Shown here in pieces: positions 1 through 11,400 of a stretch of DNA of 64,000 bases. Every line of letters starts with the position of its first letter. Positions within the stretch are counted from its first letter, which is position 1. The translations under genes were made by a program, and so were the position numbers. The stretch lies in contig NC_057861.1 of NCBI RefSeq assembly GCF_019393635.1, forward strand, positions 59,814,532-59,878,531. Direction: 5' to 3'. The notes under the pieces were generated by a model, which saw nothing but the letters and a program-made list of their open reading frames with translations, ran no database searches and had not been told where the DNA came from. This DNA comes from Dromiciops gliroides (Eukaryota > Chordata > Mammalia > Microbiotheria > Microbiotheriidae).

Positions 1-375
1 AATGTCATATCAACTCTTAACCTTAGTTTTCTTGTTTATAAAAATAATGGAGGTGGACTAGATGGTCCCTAAGGTCCCTGCCAGCTCTGATATACTCCAT
101 TCTATGTTCCAAAGGGCTTTCTAGATCAGACATTCTATTCTCCATGTTCTAACAGCCCTTACAGTTCTGATATCTAGCTCTATGATTCAATTCACAAAAC
201 TAAACTTTGCCTTTGTCAATTAACAAAGAATGCCACTTTTCAAGAAGATAGCTCCATTAATCAGCTCTCTAGTACCAACATGTGATAGGTACTTAATAAA
301 CTCTGGTTGTAGCCAGTAGGCATCACAATTTAGGAAGCTGTCATACACTCAGAGGGGAACAACCAGAATGTGAAG
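1..375. other. No gene; MIR-like tails
   Basis: About 55-115 has the wording of an old MIR/THER1-type SINE tail (actagatggtccctaaggtc and ccagctctgatatactccat). The rest shows no recognisable element. Confidence 0.4.
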
Positions 376-540
376 ATCGATCAGTCAATAAGCATTTATT
401 AAGCATGCATTATGTGCTAGGAATTGTGGTAAGTGCTGGGGATACAAAGAAAGGCAAGAGATAGTCCTTGCTCTTGAGGAGGTAACAATCTAATGGGGAG
501 ATAACAAATAAACAAATATATACAAACCAACTATACACAG
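376..540 (+). repeat. Old interspersed repeat, 'aagcatttattaagca' family
   Basis: It starts cagtcaataagcatttatta and runs through the block about a generic 'gctggggatacaaagaaagg' and 'ctaatggggagataacaaat'. At least eight further copies lie in the window on the plus strand, which shows it is a dispersed family. I cannot name it with certainty. Confidence 0.7.
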
Positions 541-612
541 GATAAATATATAAATAAATAAATAAATATATATATACACATATATAAGCACATAGAGATA
601 TATGTATGAATA
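540..612. repeat. AT-rich simple repeat (TAAA/TA)
   Basis: Runs of ataaata and tatata that extend the A-rich end of the preceding repeat. Confidence 0.7.
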
Positions 613-1042
613 TTGTACACAGTATCATCAACATTGTGTGTTGATCAACTGTGATGGACTAGATTCTTCTCACCAATGCAATGGTACAGTAGAGTTCCAG
701 GGGACTCATGATGGAAGGGGATCTCCAAATCCAGAAAAAAAAACAAAACTGTGGAGTATAGATGCTGATTGAACCATACTGTTTCTTTTGGTTTTGGTTC
801 TGTTCTTTTTCTATTTTGAGGTTTTTCCTCATTGCTCTTATTCTTCTCTTATAACATGACTAATACAGAAATATGTTTAATGTTAGTTTATATATATCCT
901 ATATCAGATTTCCTGTTGTCTAGGGGAGGGTGGAGAGAGGGGAGGGAGGGAGAAAAATCTGAAATTGGAAAGCTTGTATAAACAAATGTTAGGAACTATC
1001 TTTACATGTAACTGGAAAAAAAATAAAATACTTTTTATCAGA
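613..1042 (+). mobile_element. L1 3' end (3' UTR), sense
   Basis: Marsupial L1 3' UTR wording: ttctcaccaatgcaatggta, then the T-rich tract, aacatgactaatacagaaat, the G-rich ggagggagggagaaaaatct, and tacatgtaactggaaaaaaa before AATAAA-like sequence. It is 5' truncated. Confidence 0.85.
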
Positions 1043-2508
1043 AAAAACAAACAAACAAAAATATATGTATGAATATATCACAAGGTCATGATATATGTAT
1101 ATATATATGCACATATACACATATATATTTACATGTATTACTAACTACTGATGGAGGTAAATGTTTTTTCTTTCTAGCAGATTAAAAAACCACAACATGT
1201 TCTATGTTCAGTGCCTAGATAGCTTGATGCTTGCAAGGGAATTAAGGACACCTAAATGAAAGCTAGAAGCAAATGAGATTCATATATTCCCAGGGGAAAT
1301 CTTGGATTGAGGACTGAAGAGTAAGATGACTAAGACTCACTCCAGGGTGAACTTGGGTTTGTGTGAGCTCGCAGTTGTAGTAGAACTTTATAGGAAACAT
1401 CATCATCATCATTATCACACCATTTAATAGAGTGATTTGAAATTTAAATAAAAGTGACAAAGAAACAGCAGGTGACAGAAAGATCAGTTTTGTTCAGTTT
1501 AGGAAAAAAGTATAAAGATTTTCTTCTTCATAGATACCTCAATCAAAATACTTGAAACTCGCTTCTTCCTAATTGTAGGGGCCTTCTGTTTTGGTTCCTA
1601 AGAATTTTACATTCTCCATTTAGTTGAAGAGAGACATAATGGCATCAGGAAGCATGTTGGGTTGAGAGTCAGAAAGCTTGAGTTAAAGTTCTGGGTCTTA
1701 CACTTTCGTAATCTGTGCGATCTAGCAACTCCCTTCTCTTCTCTGAGCTTCAGTTTCCTTGTCTGTATAATGGGATAATAACACTAGCACTCCCTGCCTT
1801 GATGTTAACTACCAGGTAACAGTATTTCCCAGAACCCTTATATCATTTAGCCACTTAATATCAATTATATCAAAGCATGATTAGCCTGGAAGTGTATGTG
1901 TGTGTCTCCAGAACCTCATCAATTCCTTATTTCAAAAGTCTTTCCATCAGACTATCATAGAACTTGACATGGAAAGAGACCTTGAAGATCATCTAATCAT
2001 CCAGTGCCCTTATTTTTCCGATGTGAAAACTGAAACCCAGAGAGATTAAGCTGTACAAGGTCAAAGAGGCACTAAAAGTCAGAGAAGCATCGTTGGTTAA
2101 CCCATTTATAATAAACCAACTTTATAAATGAACATCCATGAAAGCACAAGGACTTCCAAAGAATTCATATTTCAGAGATGGACAAAAGAGGAAATTAATC
2201 ATACAATGTCAATGTCACTTGGGTTGTGATCTCACTGCAAGAGCCAATGGTGAGGTTAAAGCATGTGTCATCTCTCCAATAACAGCATGAGATCCTTGAG
2301 ATCTGGAGGTGACTTGCTCTTTCTTTTTGAATCCCCAGTTCAGTGAGTGTCTTCTTCATAGTAACTGTTTAGCAAATGCTTTTTCATGTATTATGGGAGA
2401 CTGACAAAGTCTAGCCCTTATGAGCTTGCCAGTGTGCATGGCTATTGCAATCCACCTTGTACTTTGGAGTATACATAAATATTTATTAAAAATACTTAAC
2501 CCCCCCCC
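1043..2508. other. No gene; TA-rich tract and MIR-like fragments
   Basis: 1055-1140 is a (TATATG/CACATA) simple repeat. 1640-1800 reads as a MIR-like SINE (plus). 1955-2090 is MIR-like in reverse (gaaagagaccttgaagatca, gatgtgaaaactgaaaccca). 2440-2490 is a piece of unassigned repeat. Confidence 0.5.
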
Positions 2509-2613
2509 AAATATGGAACACTTCATGAATTTGTGTGTCATCCTTGTGCAGGTGCCATGCTAATCTTCCCTGTATCATTCCAATTATAGTATATGTGCTG
2601 CCAAAGCAAGCAC
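2509..2613 (-). pseudogene. RNU6-like: U6 snRNA pseudogene
   Basis: Read on the minus strand the segment is a near full-length U6. It opens GTGCTTGCTTTGGCAGCAC, continues ATACAGGGAAGATTAGCATG and ends TTCATGAAGTGTTCCATATT. It has about ten substitutions from human U6 (107 nt). The expected T-run terminator is replaced by a G-run, and no TATA box is seen at the Pol III position upstream. It is therefore a retrocopy, not a working gene. Confidence 0.9.
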
Positions 2614-3419
2614 AACATCATGTGACTTTTTCCAGGCTGGCTACCTCATGGTGAAGAGACAGACTTTTCATTGGCTTATGAGATGGAACTAAAAATGCTC
2701 TTAAAAGGCACTTAATGACTGAGATATTTTCTTTTTTCTGGCTGGTTGTGTTGGAATGAAATAGACATCGTAAGCCTCTGGATACATAGAGGCTTTGGCC
2801 CTTCTCACCCAGAGCCAACTTCATGCCTATGAATATGGGTCTCTGTTCTTTGCCTTATTGTGCTTGTTATTTCTTGTTTTTAGGTGAAGTTCTGTTGGAG
2901 ACAACCATGACCTTGTGGGCTTTGAAAGGTCAATATGGTAATCTACCAGAGTAGTGTCCATGCCAGAATGTGTGGCCAGATGACCATGACCTACTAATAT
3001 ATCTTTGAGAATCTACTGGGAAGTAACCCAGCAGTAAATTGATGCTGTGCCCTCCACTCAAGGGAATCACTCTGTCCATTGGCTATGCCAAACCCATAAA
3101 TGAATCTGGAGGGGCAAATTCTTTGTAGAAAGTCCTTTAAGTATGACCTCAATATTCCTAGGAACAGAGGTGGTGTAGGAGAGAATATACCCCTAGTTTT
3201 CAGATTTGGTTTGTACTTCTGTTCTTGTTATACCTTTGTAGGAAATATCCTTTTTTTTTTTTTAAGGAAATATCCTTTTTAAAAAAGTTAATTGATATTA
3301 AGTGGATAAATGATACGAAGGCTCTGGGAAATACTGTTAACTGGTAGTTAACATTATGTATAATAAACCTAAATCTGGGCTGATGATATTAGAAAGCTAC
3401 TCCAATCCCTCAGGCATAC
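2614..3419. other. No gene recognised
   Basis: No coding signature or confident repeat was seen in this stretch on either strand. Confidence 0.4.
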
Positions 3420-3690
3420 CATAAAACTATGAGTGGAAATGTGCCTTGATTTAGAAAGTTAAGTGGCATAGTAGATAGAATTTTGGACCTAGGGTCAGGA
3501 AGTCTTGAGTTCAAAATCTTAGACACCAACTAGATACATGCTGGAGCAGCTACTTAGCCTGTTTCCTCGTGTAAAATGAGGACAATAGTGCCTATCTCAA
3601 ATATAGGTGGTTGTGAAGATCAAATACTATAACATTTAAAGTGTTTTTCATAGTTAAATCACAGCATAAAAGCTATTATTATTACTCATA
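3420..3690 (+). repeat. MIR/THER1-like SINE
   Basis: tRNA-like head (aagtggcatagtagatagaa), the CORE region (aggaagtcttgagttcaaaa) and a MIR tail (gtttcctcgtgtaaaatgag and gtgaagatcaaatacta). It is strongly diverged, hence old. Confidence 0.7.
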
Positions 3691-3814
3691 TGGGTTGAGT
3701 GAATAAATCTATTCATTTATTTGTTCATTCCTTCATCTAGGAAAAATTCCATTGCATTAAATCTAAAAAGAAAATCAGATAATGCCAGTTCTTAACAACC
3801 TGGTAATCTCCCGA

Positions 3815-4783
3815 TCAGAGTCTTAAGGGACACTGGCTACTGAAGAACACTTTCTTCAGGGCATTTTTTAGCTCCTTGTTCCTCAGGCTGAAGATGATGG
3901 GGCTCAGAAAAGGAGTGAGAGCAGTGTAGGTGATTCCCATCAGGGTGTCCCCTTCCAGGGATTCTGGAGCCTTGGGTTTAAGATAAATTACAGAGGCAAA
4001 GCCATAGTGCACAACCACTACAGTGAGATGGGAGGCACAAGTAGAGAAGGCTTTGCGACGGCCCTCAGCAGAAGGAATTCTCAATATGGTGGCTACAATA
4101 AAGGCATAAGAAAGGAGGATAAGGAGGAAGCAACCCAACAGAGCTGTGATGCAAACCATCCCAACTCCCATGGCCACTAGAGAGATGTCTCCACAGGCTA
4201 ACTTCACCAAGGGGGGTACATGACAGAAGAAATGGTGGATTTTATTGGGCCCACAGAAGGTCAGGTGGAAAATTGCAAGTGTAACTACCAGTCCCATTAC
4301 CATGCCACCAAGCCATGAGGAGGCCACCAACCAGGCACAGCCCTGTGGGTTCATGAGCACATTATAACGCAAAGGGTGGCAGATGGCCACATAGCGATCA
4401 TAGCCCATAACAGTGAGCAGGAAAGAATGCGTGAAACCAAATGTGAAGGAGAAGAACATCTGATTGGCACAGCCCAGGAAGGAGATAGTGTGATGATTGG
4501 AGACCAGGTCAGTGAGCATGCGAGGGATGATGGCAAAAGTATAGAAAATTTCTGAGATAGAGAGTGTACATAGGAAGAAATACATGGGTGTGTGGAGGCT
4601 CCGCTCATTCCGGATAGTCAACATGATGAGAAGGTTGCCCAGCAGTGTGAATAAATACATCAGCAGAAGGAGCACAAAGAACATCAACCGAAGCTGGGGG
4701 AATGTGGAGAAGCCAATGAGGATGAACTCAGACACCATGGTACTGTTTGGCCCCAGCATGGAGACTATGCTAGAGTTGGACAT
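3815..4783 (-). CDS. OR10H-like: Olfactory receptor, OR10H-like, single exon, intact
   Basis: This is an odorant-binding class A GPCR of the olfactory sensory-neuron membrane. The frame is open for 322 codons with the full OR signature. It shows GN at residue 50 (TM1), PMYFFL at 66-71 (TM2), MGYDRYVAICHP at 126-137 (end of TM3), SY at 225-226 (TM5), KAFSTCASHL at 244-253 (TM6) and PFLSPIIFSLRN at 291-302 (TM7). Cys105 and Cys187 are candidates for the extracellular disulfides. An N-terminal glycosylation sequon (NST) is at 13-15. From memory it matches human OR10H proteins over nearly the whole length, including the family-typical SPII in TM7. The first Met gives 322 residues, but Met9 (ATG at 4757-4759) aligns with the human OR10H2 start (MLGLNHT), so the true product is probably 314 residues. 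Neither ATG has a strong Kozak context. No upstream non-coding exon could be placed. Family assignment is firm; exact orthology within OR10H is open. Confidence 0.93.
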   Translation of the reverse strand: MSNSSIVSMLGPNSTMVSEFILIGFSTFPQLRLMFFVLLLLMYLFTLLGNLLIMLTIRNERSLHTPMYFFLCTLSISEIFYTFAIIPRMLTDLVSNHHTISFLGCANQMFFSFTFGFTHSFLLTVMGYDRYVAICHPLRYNVLMNPQGCAWLVASSWLGGMVMGLVVTLAIFHLTFCGPNKIHHFFCHVPPLVKLACGDISLVAMGVGMVCITALLGCFLLILLSYAFIVATILRIPSAEGRRKAFSTCASHLTVVVVHYGFASVIYLKPKAPESLEGDTLMGITYTALTPFLSPIIFSLRNKELKNALKKVFFSSQCPLRL

Positions 4784-4814
4784 GAGAAAAACAAAGTTGT
4801 CATTGAATCATGAA

Positions 4815-5000
4815 TTCTGAAAGTTGAAAGGGACTTCAGAGGGTATCTGCAGAGAGCTTTATTCCACTCAATCACATCCCCAACAACTAGTCATCCAGCC
4901 TCCATTTGAAGACTTCCAGTGACAGAGAGTTCACTACCACTTTAGGCAGAGCATTCCAATTAAGTCCAGCTCTCATTGTAAAAAATGTGAAATATGGAAA
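4815..5000 (+). repeat. Old L3/CR1-like LINE tail fragment
   Basis: Shares wording with several other fragments here: ccagcctccatttgaagact, tccagtgacagagagttcac and gcagagcattccaatt. It lies directly upstream of the OR gene. Confidence 0.55.
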
Positions 5001-5151
5001 AGATGACAAGGATGGATGTGAACTTGGAAGTTCTGCTCCCAGCACAGAAGCTAATCTTGAGGGCAGGGGGATGAGAATAAGGGGAGAAAAGTTACCAGTT
5101 TATATTCAGTACAAAAGGTTCCTTTGCCTTACTATGTACAAAAGCAAATGA

Positions 5152-5317
5152 GGGGCAGCTAGGTGGCGCAGTGGATAGAGCACCGGCCCTGGATTCAGGA
5201 CCGGTTCAAATCTGGCCTCAGACACTTAACACTTAGTAGCTGTGTGACTCTGGTCAAGTCACTTAACCCCAATTGCCTCACCAAAAACCAAAAACCAAAA
5301 ACAACAACAAAAAAAAA
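5152..5317 (+). mobile_element. MAR1/WSINE1-type SINE
   Basis: Complete copy from GGGGCAGCTAGGTGGCGCAG to an A/C-rich tail, with a TSD caaatga on both sides (5145-5151 and 5318-5324). Confidence 0.92.
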
Positions 5318-5324
5318 CAAATGA

Positions 5325-5934
5325 AATCAAAGGCCAAGATCTTGAGAAATAGATATATCACTCCATCCAGTCTTGGTTTTACCAAATATTCTTCTTATCC
5401 TAGGCAATCTTCTATCTCACCTTCTCAACCTTTCCCCCCATAGATTTCCCTGGCACTTTATGTTTCTCACTAAAGTCAGACCCATGAGCACATACCTAGT
5501 ATTATCCTGATTTTCTTGAAGATAACTGTCCCTCCTGTTTCACCATGTTGGTGACTGGAATTCTAACCACCAGTGTTCTCTGCCATAGAGAGAATTAAAT
5601 TGAGTGAATGAGGAGAGTACAGGATTGGAGAAATCCAAGGAAAGGAAATGACTTAAAATGGGGATTAAATACAGTGGACAGGAATAGGGGGTCAGAAATA
5701 GAAATGATACTGGGACTGGATTCATTACCCAATTGTGTCAACTGGTATTTATAGGGGTTCTGCCCATCTCCTTCCTTTATTCCTTGGTGATTGCCCTTCC
5801 CTATACACCAACTTGCACTTTTGAGTGGGGCTGGTATCAGACCTTTAATTTTATTGCTATAAGGGCCTTGTGTTGGGGAAACTCCTCTCTCCCAAGACAG
5901 ATTTGCACCTGTTCTAAAAATGTGACTAAGTTCG
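5325..5934. other. No gene recognised
   Basis: Unique-looking sequence without coding or repeat signature that I can support. Confidence 0.35.
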
Positions 5935-6275
5935 TCCTGTTTCTCCTGATTCTGCCCTTTGGGACTGAGAAGAAATCTTTATTTATTTATTTATTTTTGA
6001 GCAGAAGAAATCTAACCACTCTTCTTCATGATAGCTATCCAGAGTCCTGAAGACAATTATAATGTTTCCTTCAAGTCTCCTCTTCTCTGGGTCAAACAAG
6101 CTCAGATTCATCAAATCATTTTTGTGTAGCCATATCTGCAGTCCCCTTTGCATCTTGGATAGCCTCCTATGGATATTCTCTGATTTGTCATTGTCTTTCC
6201 TAAAATGTGATGCATGGGTCTGAGCAAAGTACTTCAGATTTGATTTGAATATGACCAAAAGAGTTGGACAATCAC
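5935..6275 (+). repeat. Old L3/CR1-like LINE tail
   Basis: Contains gattctgccctttgggactg, agacaattataatgtttcct, and ctcctcttctctgggtcaaa and tttcctaaaatgtgatgcat, the order typical of this family. A short TTTA array interrupts it at about 5980-5998. 6280-6440 continues as a MIR-like SINE. Confidence 0.6.
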
Positions 6276-6474
6276 TGTGCCTGGTTCTTGACAAAGAGTG
6301 GAACAGGAAGGAGGATGCTGGATTTGGAGTCAGAGAATCTTGGTCCAAATCCTAGTTCTTCCATTAAATTTATCTGTGTGAATTCAGGCCAGTCACTTCA
6401 CTTCTCTGCATCTAAGTTTTCCTATATATGAAATGATGGTCCCTTTCAGTTCCAAACTGATAATTTATGACATG

Positions 6475-6546
<72 letters not shown>

Positions 6547-6547
6547 T
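6475..6547 (+). repeat. (TTTC)n microsatellite
   Basis: About eighteen TTTC units. It is grown from the A-rich tail of the adjoining minus-strand SINE. Confidence 0.95.
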
Positions 6548-6687
6548 TTTCTTGCAGGACAATGAGGGTTAAGTGACTTGCCTAGGGTCACATGGCTAGT
6601 AAGTGTCAAATGTCTGAGGCCGGATTTGAACCAAGGTCCTCCTGAATCCAGGGTCAGTGCTTTATCCACTGAGCCACCTAGCTGCCT
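6548..6687 (-). mobile_element. MAR1/WSINE1-type SINE
   Basis: Minus-strand copy with the head (complement of gccacctagctgcc) at 6687. Its tail is the TTTC array. Confidence 0.9.
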
Positions 6688-6839
6688 TGATATGAGTCTT
6701 TCTTAAGACAACCCCAAACTCCAATGTTGTTGTAACTTTGGGGCTTCCATTTTACCTTATGCTTACCTTGCAGTACAACCCCCCCCCCAATTTTTCATAC
6801 CAACTATTGCCTAGTTGCTCTTTCTTCATCTTTTACTTC

Positions 6840-7085
6840 ACAGGATCATGGCATCATAGATTTGGAGCTGAAAGGCACCTTAGAGGTCACAAAGTCTAAT
6901 TCCATTATTTTACAGATAAAGAAATTGAGGCTTAGAGATGTTAACTTACTTGCCCATAGCCCCTGAACTAATAAGGATTTTTTTTTTAATTAAAAAAAAA
7001 TTTTATTTATTTATTTTTACTAGTAAGGATTTGAGGCAGGATTTGAACCTAGGCCTTCCTGACTTAAAGTTCAGCATGCTATACT
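6840..7085 (-). repeat. MIR-like SINE, broken
   Basis: Order ggagctgaaaggcaccttag, attttacagataaagaaatt, aggatttgaacctaggcctt. An A/T-rich filler interrupts it at 6978-7025. Confidence 0.65.
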
Positions 7086-8164
7086 TGTGCAATTAATTTT
7101 TTGAACCTCATTATAAGACTTCATATTTAATTTCTTAAAATTTTAGCCTATTGTTCTAAAATCTTTGGGGATCCTATATGTCTTTGTTTAGACAGCTCCA
7201 CAGGCTTGTCAATTGGTCTTTTATTTCCCTCATCTTCATCTATAGCATGTAGACAATGACTTCCATTCACAGGGATTTGAAGAATATCAGCTGATTGGCA
7301 CCTTAAGTTTGGGAGGCTGAGGGAGTAAGAGGTCAGGTGAGGGAGTTGGGAAGGGAGAAGTCTTGAGTCAGAGCACAAGGTATCATTCAGAAGAGGAGAA
7401 GGACTGAGAGTAGAGGGAGTATTTGGCCACTCTTGAGTCAGAAGGCCATAAGGGTGGGGAGAAAAGGCAGGAACAGAGCTTCCGGGTAGAGATGCTACTC
7501 TAAAGGAGGCACTGTAAGGTACTAAAAACAACCCTGGATTTGGAGTCAAAGGTGTTGAGCTCCTGCTGTGTCCATGACTAGCTTTGATAGTCATAACTTG
7601 GAAAATTCACTTCCCTGCTTTGGACCTCCATTTCCTCAATTGTAAAATAGAAATGATGATCCTTACACTATAGGCTACATTGGGAAAAGTGGACTCCCAA
7701 GTATAAGGTAAGTGGGAGCCTGTATGGATGCTGAAGTCCAGGCAGTATGAGAGGAGGAAGAGGAAAAAGAGGAGATACTAAGAGTCAAGGGATAGAGGAA
7801 GGAAGGGAGGGCACTAAATGAGATGGATAGCTTTGGGAGAACTTGAGATTATTCTCTAGATGAAGGGGGAAACTATATCTGCATTAATATAAAGCTGTCC
7901 CCCATTCATTCCCTCACCCATCTGATGAAAGGAAGGAGTAGATTGTTTATCTTGCTAGGCAGCCCTGACCTCTCTTTTTCTGAGCTACAGACCTACCTTT
8001 TCAGCTGCCTAGAGGACATCTTCTGTGATTAGAATGTAAGCTCCTCGAGGGCAGAGTGACTAGATTTCTTTTGTGTGTGTGTGTGCTTTGTATGGTGCCT
8101 GGTGCATAAGTGCTTAAGAAATGCCTTTTCCTCCTTTTTTTCTCCCCCCCCCACCCAAATCTGC
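7086..8164. other. No gene; MIR-like copy inside
   Basis: 7500-7665 is a MIR-like SINE (ctggatttggagtcaaaggt, ctcaattgtaaaatagaaat). The rest, including purine-rich 7735-7830, is unassigned. Confidence 0.4.
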
Positions 8165-8580
8165 TCCTGTTTCTTTCATTATTCTGTTTGTGGCAGCACC
8201 CTTTACCCCAGCTTGTTCCAAATCTGGGGGTTGTCTCTGACACTCCTTTCCCTCATCTCTCTTATCTTATCAGTCCCCAAATAGTGGGTGTGCTACTTTG
8301 ACAATGTCTCTAGCATCTGCCCCCTCCTCTGAAAATAGAAAACACTGTTGTCATATGGTTCTCATTACAACCTGCCTTGTCTCTTGTCCCAGTCTCCTGA
8401 CAGGTCTCTTTCCCCCTGCATTCTCTCTTCCCTCCTTGTGCATAAATAATTGGACTCATGTCACTCTTATCAGAAGTTTCCCCTCATTCCCTACTATTTC
8501 CCTAAAGTTCAAAAGTCTTACCCTGATATTTGAACCTTTCCCATCATCTTGTACCACTCTACCTTTCCTATCAATCTAAT
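8165..8580 (+). repeat. L2 LINE 3' region
   Basis: Old L2 wording: gtctctgacactcctttccc, the Cys/Pro-rich middle, then ttggactcatgtcactctta and ccctaaagttcaaaagtctt. Confidence 0.65.
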
Positions 8581-9310
8581 TTTAGTTTCTGCTATACATA
8601 GTCTATGATCCAACCAATCTGGACTATGTGCTAGTCCCAATTTATTTCCCATAATTTTCTGTCTTCGTGCCTTTTTTTTTGTACTGCTGTTCCCATATTC
8701 TAAAACTGTTGGGTTCTTACCTATCCTGTAAATTCCAATTTACACACTATGTCTTCCCTAATATGCACTTAATAAATAATGTTTGTTGGCTGACTCATTG
8801 ATCTGGATTCAGATTTTGCTTCTAATACTAGCTGCATGCCCATGGGTAAGTCAAACTTTCAGAGCCTCATTTTTCTCATTGGTAAAATGGGGATAATAAT
8901 GCCTGAAGTATCTACCTCATTTGGATTTTTGTGGATTCCAGTGAGATAATGTATATAAAATTTGCATAGTCAGTAGTGCTATATTAGCATCAGCATTATT
9001 AAATCAGCCCTAGAAGCAACACTTATGTGTGGGAGAGGGTGGAGAAGGGATAAGGGGATTGGGTTCTGGAGTCAGGACATCCAGATATGGTGACAGTTGG
9101 CAGGAATGGGGGGGGGCAAGTAGCCAAATAATAATGATAATGGCTCATGTTTCTAAAGTACTTTACAATTTACAAGACACTCTCTGAGGGAGCTGGTACA
9201 AGGATGATCACTCCTGTTTACAGGTGAGTTAACTAAGCTTCAGAGAAGTGATAGGAATTGCTACCTAACAGTCACATGGCTATTAATTGGATAAAAAGTG
9301 AGTTTAGCCA
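8581..9310. other. No gene; MIR-like copies
   Basis: 8800-9000 is a plus-strand MIR-like SINE (tcatttttctcattggtaaa, gtgagataatgtatataaaa). 9130-9310 is a MIR-related fragment in the other orientation. Confidence 0.5.
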
Positions 9311-9770
9311 GGAATAGAGGAGCTTATCTAGGGTGCTGCTCAAAGCAGGGCTGGGTCCAGGGTGACCTTCTAGAGAAGGAATGGAATGGTGAAGTCTAAC
9401 CTCTCATAGCATTCTCCAGGCTGACTCGGTCCTAGGGCATCACCTGCCCTTTTCCTCTGCTAGTCTTCTCCACCTTCCACTCTACCTGCACTGGTTCCTG
9501 GGTAAAGTTGAACAAATCTATATCCCACACTTCTATGAACCCCCCGGACCAAGTGGCACAGAAAACAGGAAACAAGAATGTTTTTCCCTCCTACCTTTCT
9601 CCCCAGCTAACTTCCTCTTCTAGGGCTCCATTGGTTTGGAAATTTTCCCTTACAGACACTGCTCAGACCTCTCAATCCCCCTATTTGCCCAAAAATGAAT
9701 ATTTCCTATCCAAAGGCTCATAAATTTAGACTTGGAAGGGATCCCCGAGGCCATGTAGTCCAAGCACCTT

Positions 9771-9928
9771 TTTTATTTTATTTTATTTTATTTTTTGCAG
9801 GGCAATGAGGGTTAAGTGACTTGCCCAGGGTCACACAGCTAGTGTCAAGTGTCTGAGGCCAGATTTGAACTCAGGTCCTCCTGAATCCAGGGTCAGTGCT
9901 TTATCCACTGTGCCACCTAGCTGCCCCC
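9771..9928 (-). mobile_element. MAR1/WSINE1-type SINE inside a MIR
   Basis: Minus-strand copy with a TTTTA-rich tail. TSD caagcacctt/caggcacctt (9761-9770 and 9929-9938). Both flanks belong to one older MIR-like copy (9725-10040), which gives the relative ages. Confidence 0.92.
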
Positions 9929-11400
9929 CAGGCACCTTACTTTACATGTAAAGAAACTGAGGTCTGGAAAATAAGAGGGACTAGTCGAAATTCCCACCCA
10001 GTAGCAAGGACCAGAGCTGGGACCTGAGTTCAGTTTCTCAGCCTCCAGATGGAGAGCTCTTTTCACTGTAACTCACAGACCCCCTACCTTCTCCCTCATG
10101 GCTACATGTTCCATCTCAGCCTTACCCCAAACAATGGGTCCTTTCCATCTCAGCAGTTCTACCTCAGCTTCCCGTCAGCTCTCTGTCCTTGGTGCCAAAT
10201 GTCTCCACTCCCTTTCTACAATGATTTTTATCCTTCCAACTTTCTCCTTTATCTATTTTTAGGGGTTAACATTAGACTGCTTCCCCCATCCCAAACTATC
10301 TTCCTCCCTGACTGTCTCTATGTACCTTTTTCCCTAACTCTGTTGTGTCTGAGTTTTCACACCCTTGCCCCACAAACATGGGAATAGAATTGTCCTTACC
10401 ATATATTTGCTGTTAACACATGATTCCTTCTTCCTTCTGAGACCTTAATGGACCTTGGAGGAGATACAGGTCAAATTACACATACCTAAGCACCGTGGAG
10501 AGAGGGCTTGGGACCAGATTTGTCATTTTGTTGATATGAGGAACTGTGGAGAAAGAAATCCCCTTTACTTGTATGGATGGGCACTTTCTCTGAAACTTAG
10601 AGTCTTAGAGAATTGCCTGGGGTATTGAGAGGTTAAGTGACTTACCCAGGGTCACCCATCCAGGATGTGTTAGAGCAAGACCCCAAATAGGAATCATTTC
10701 TGAAATGTCTCCAACAGGTGTTTATTTGACCCTTTCTTTAAGACCTCCAGGAGCTCTGATCATAGATCATAAACCTTAGAGGTCATCGAGTACAACTCAT
10801 TCATTTTACATATGAGGAAACTGTGGCACAGAGGAAGTGGTTTTCTCTAGTCTACCCTATCCTTATGAATTTCCCCATAGTAAGCAGATATCTACCTCTG
10901 TGCTTCTCCCCAGTGCTCTTAGTTCTGCCCTCTGGGGTCAAGCAGAATCTTCCTTGCACATGACTGGCTTCAGTATATTTGAAGATATTAATCATGTCTT
11001 CCCCTAACTCTTTTTTGGGCTGGACCATCTCTCAACTCTCCATCATGGCTCCCCTTCTCCAGTCATGTCCTAGCTGGCCAAAATGCTTCTTTAGGAATCT
11101 CTGTAGAGGTTTTCCCCAAATCTCATAGGTATGTCATGATAGTTCTCTCAGTCCTGATATTCTATGATCTAAATACCTCCCAGGTCTGAACTCTGTGCTC
11201 TAAATTCTTCCTGATTCTGACATGTGATGGTTACAAATGGATGCAATTCTGTAGGTGAGGTGTGATCCAGGCAGAGTATATCCTTTTTCTTCTCCCCTCT
11301 AGCTACATCCTCTGAGCCTGACACAAACTCTACCTCTCTAGCATTCTCCTTTTCCCTGGTCTATCACCCATGTGCTTTGCATACCCTTTCTGCTCTTCCT
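9929..11400. other. No gene; old repeat tails
   Basis: 10535-10710 is an unclassified old repeat (cttagagaattgcctggggt) also seen at 62930-63110. 10755-10850 is MIR-like. 10890-11280 is L3/CR1-like (agttctgccctctggggtca, tttgaagatattaatcatgt). 10050-10390 is pyrimidine-rich and open in one frame, with no recognisable protein. Confidence 0.45.

Noticed and set aside
4351-4820. Extra frames overlapping the OR gene
   Set aside because: Shadows of the OR10H-like frame.
10049-10387. 112-codon plus-strand frame
   Set aside because: Pyrimidine-rich sequence, no known motif, no neighbouring exons.
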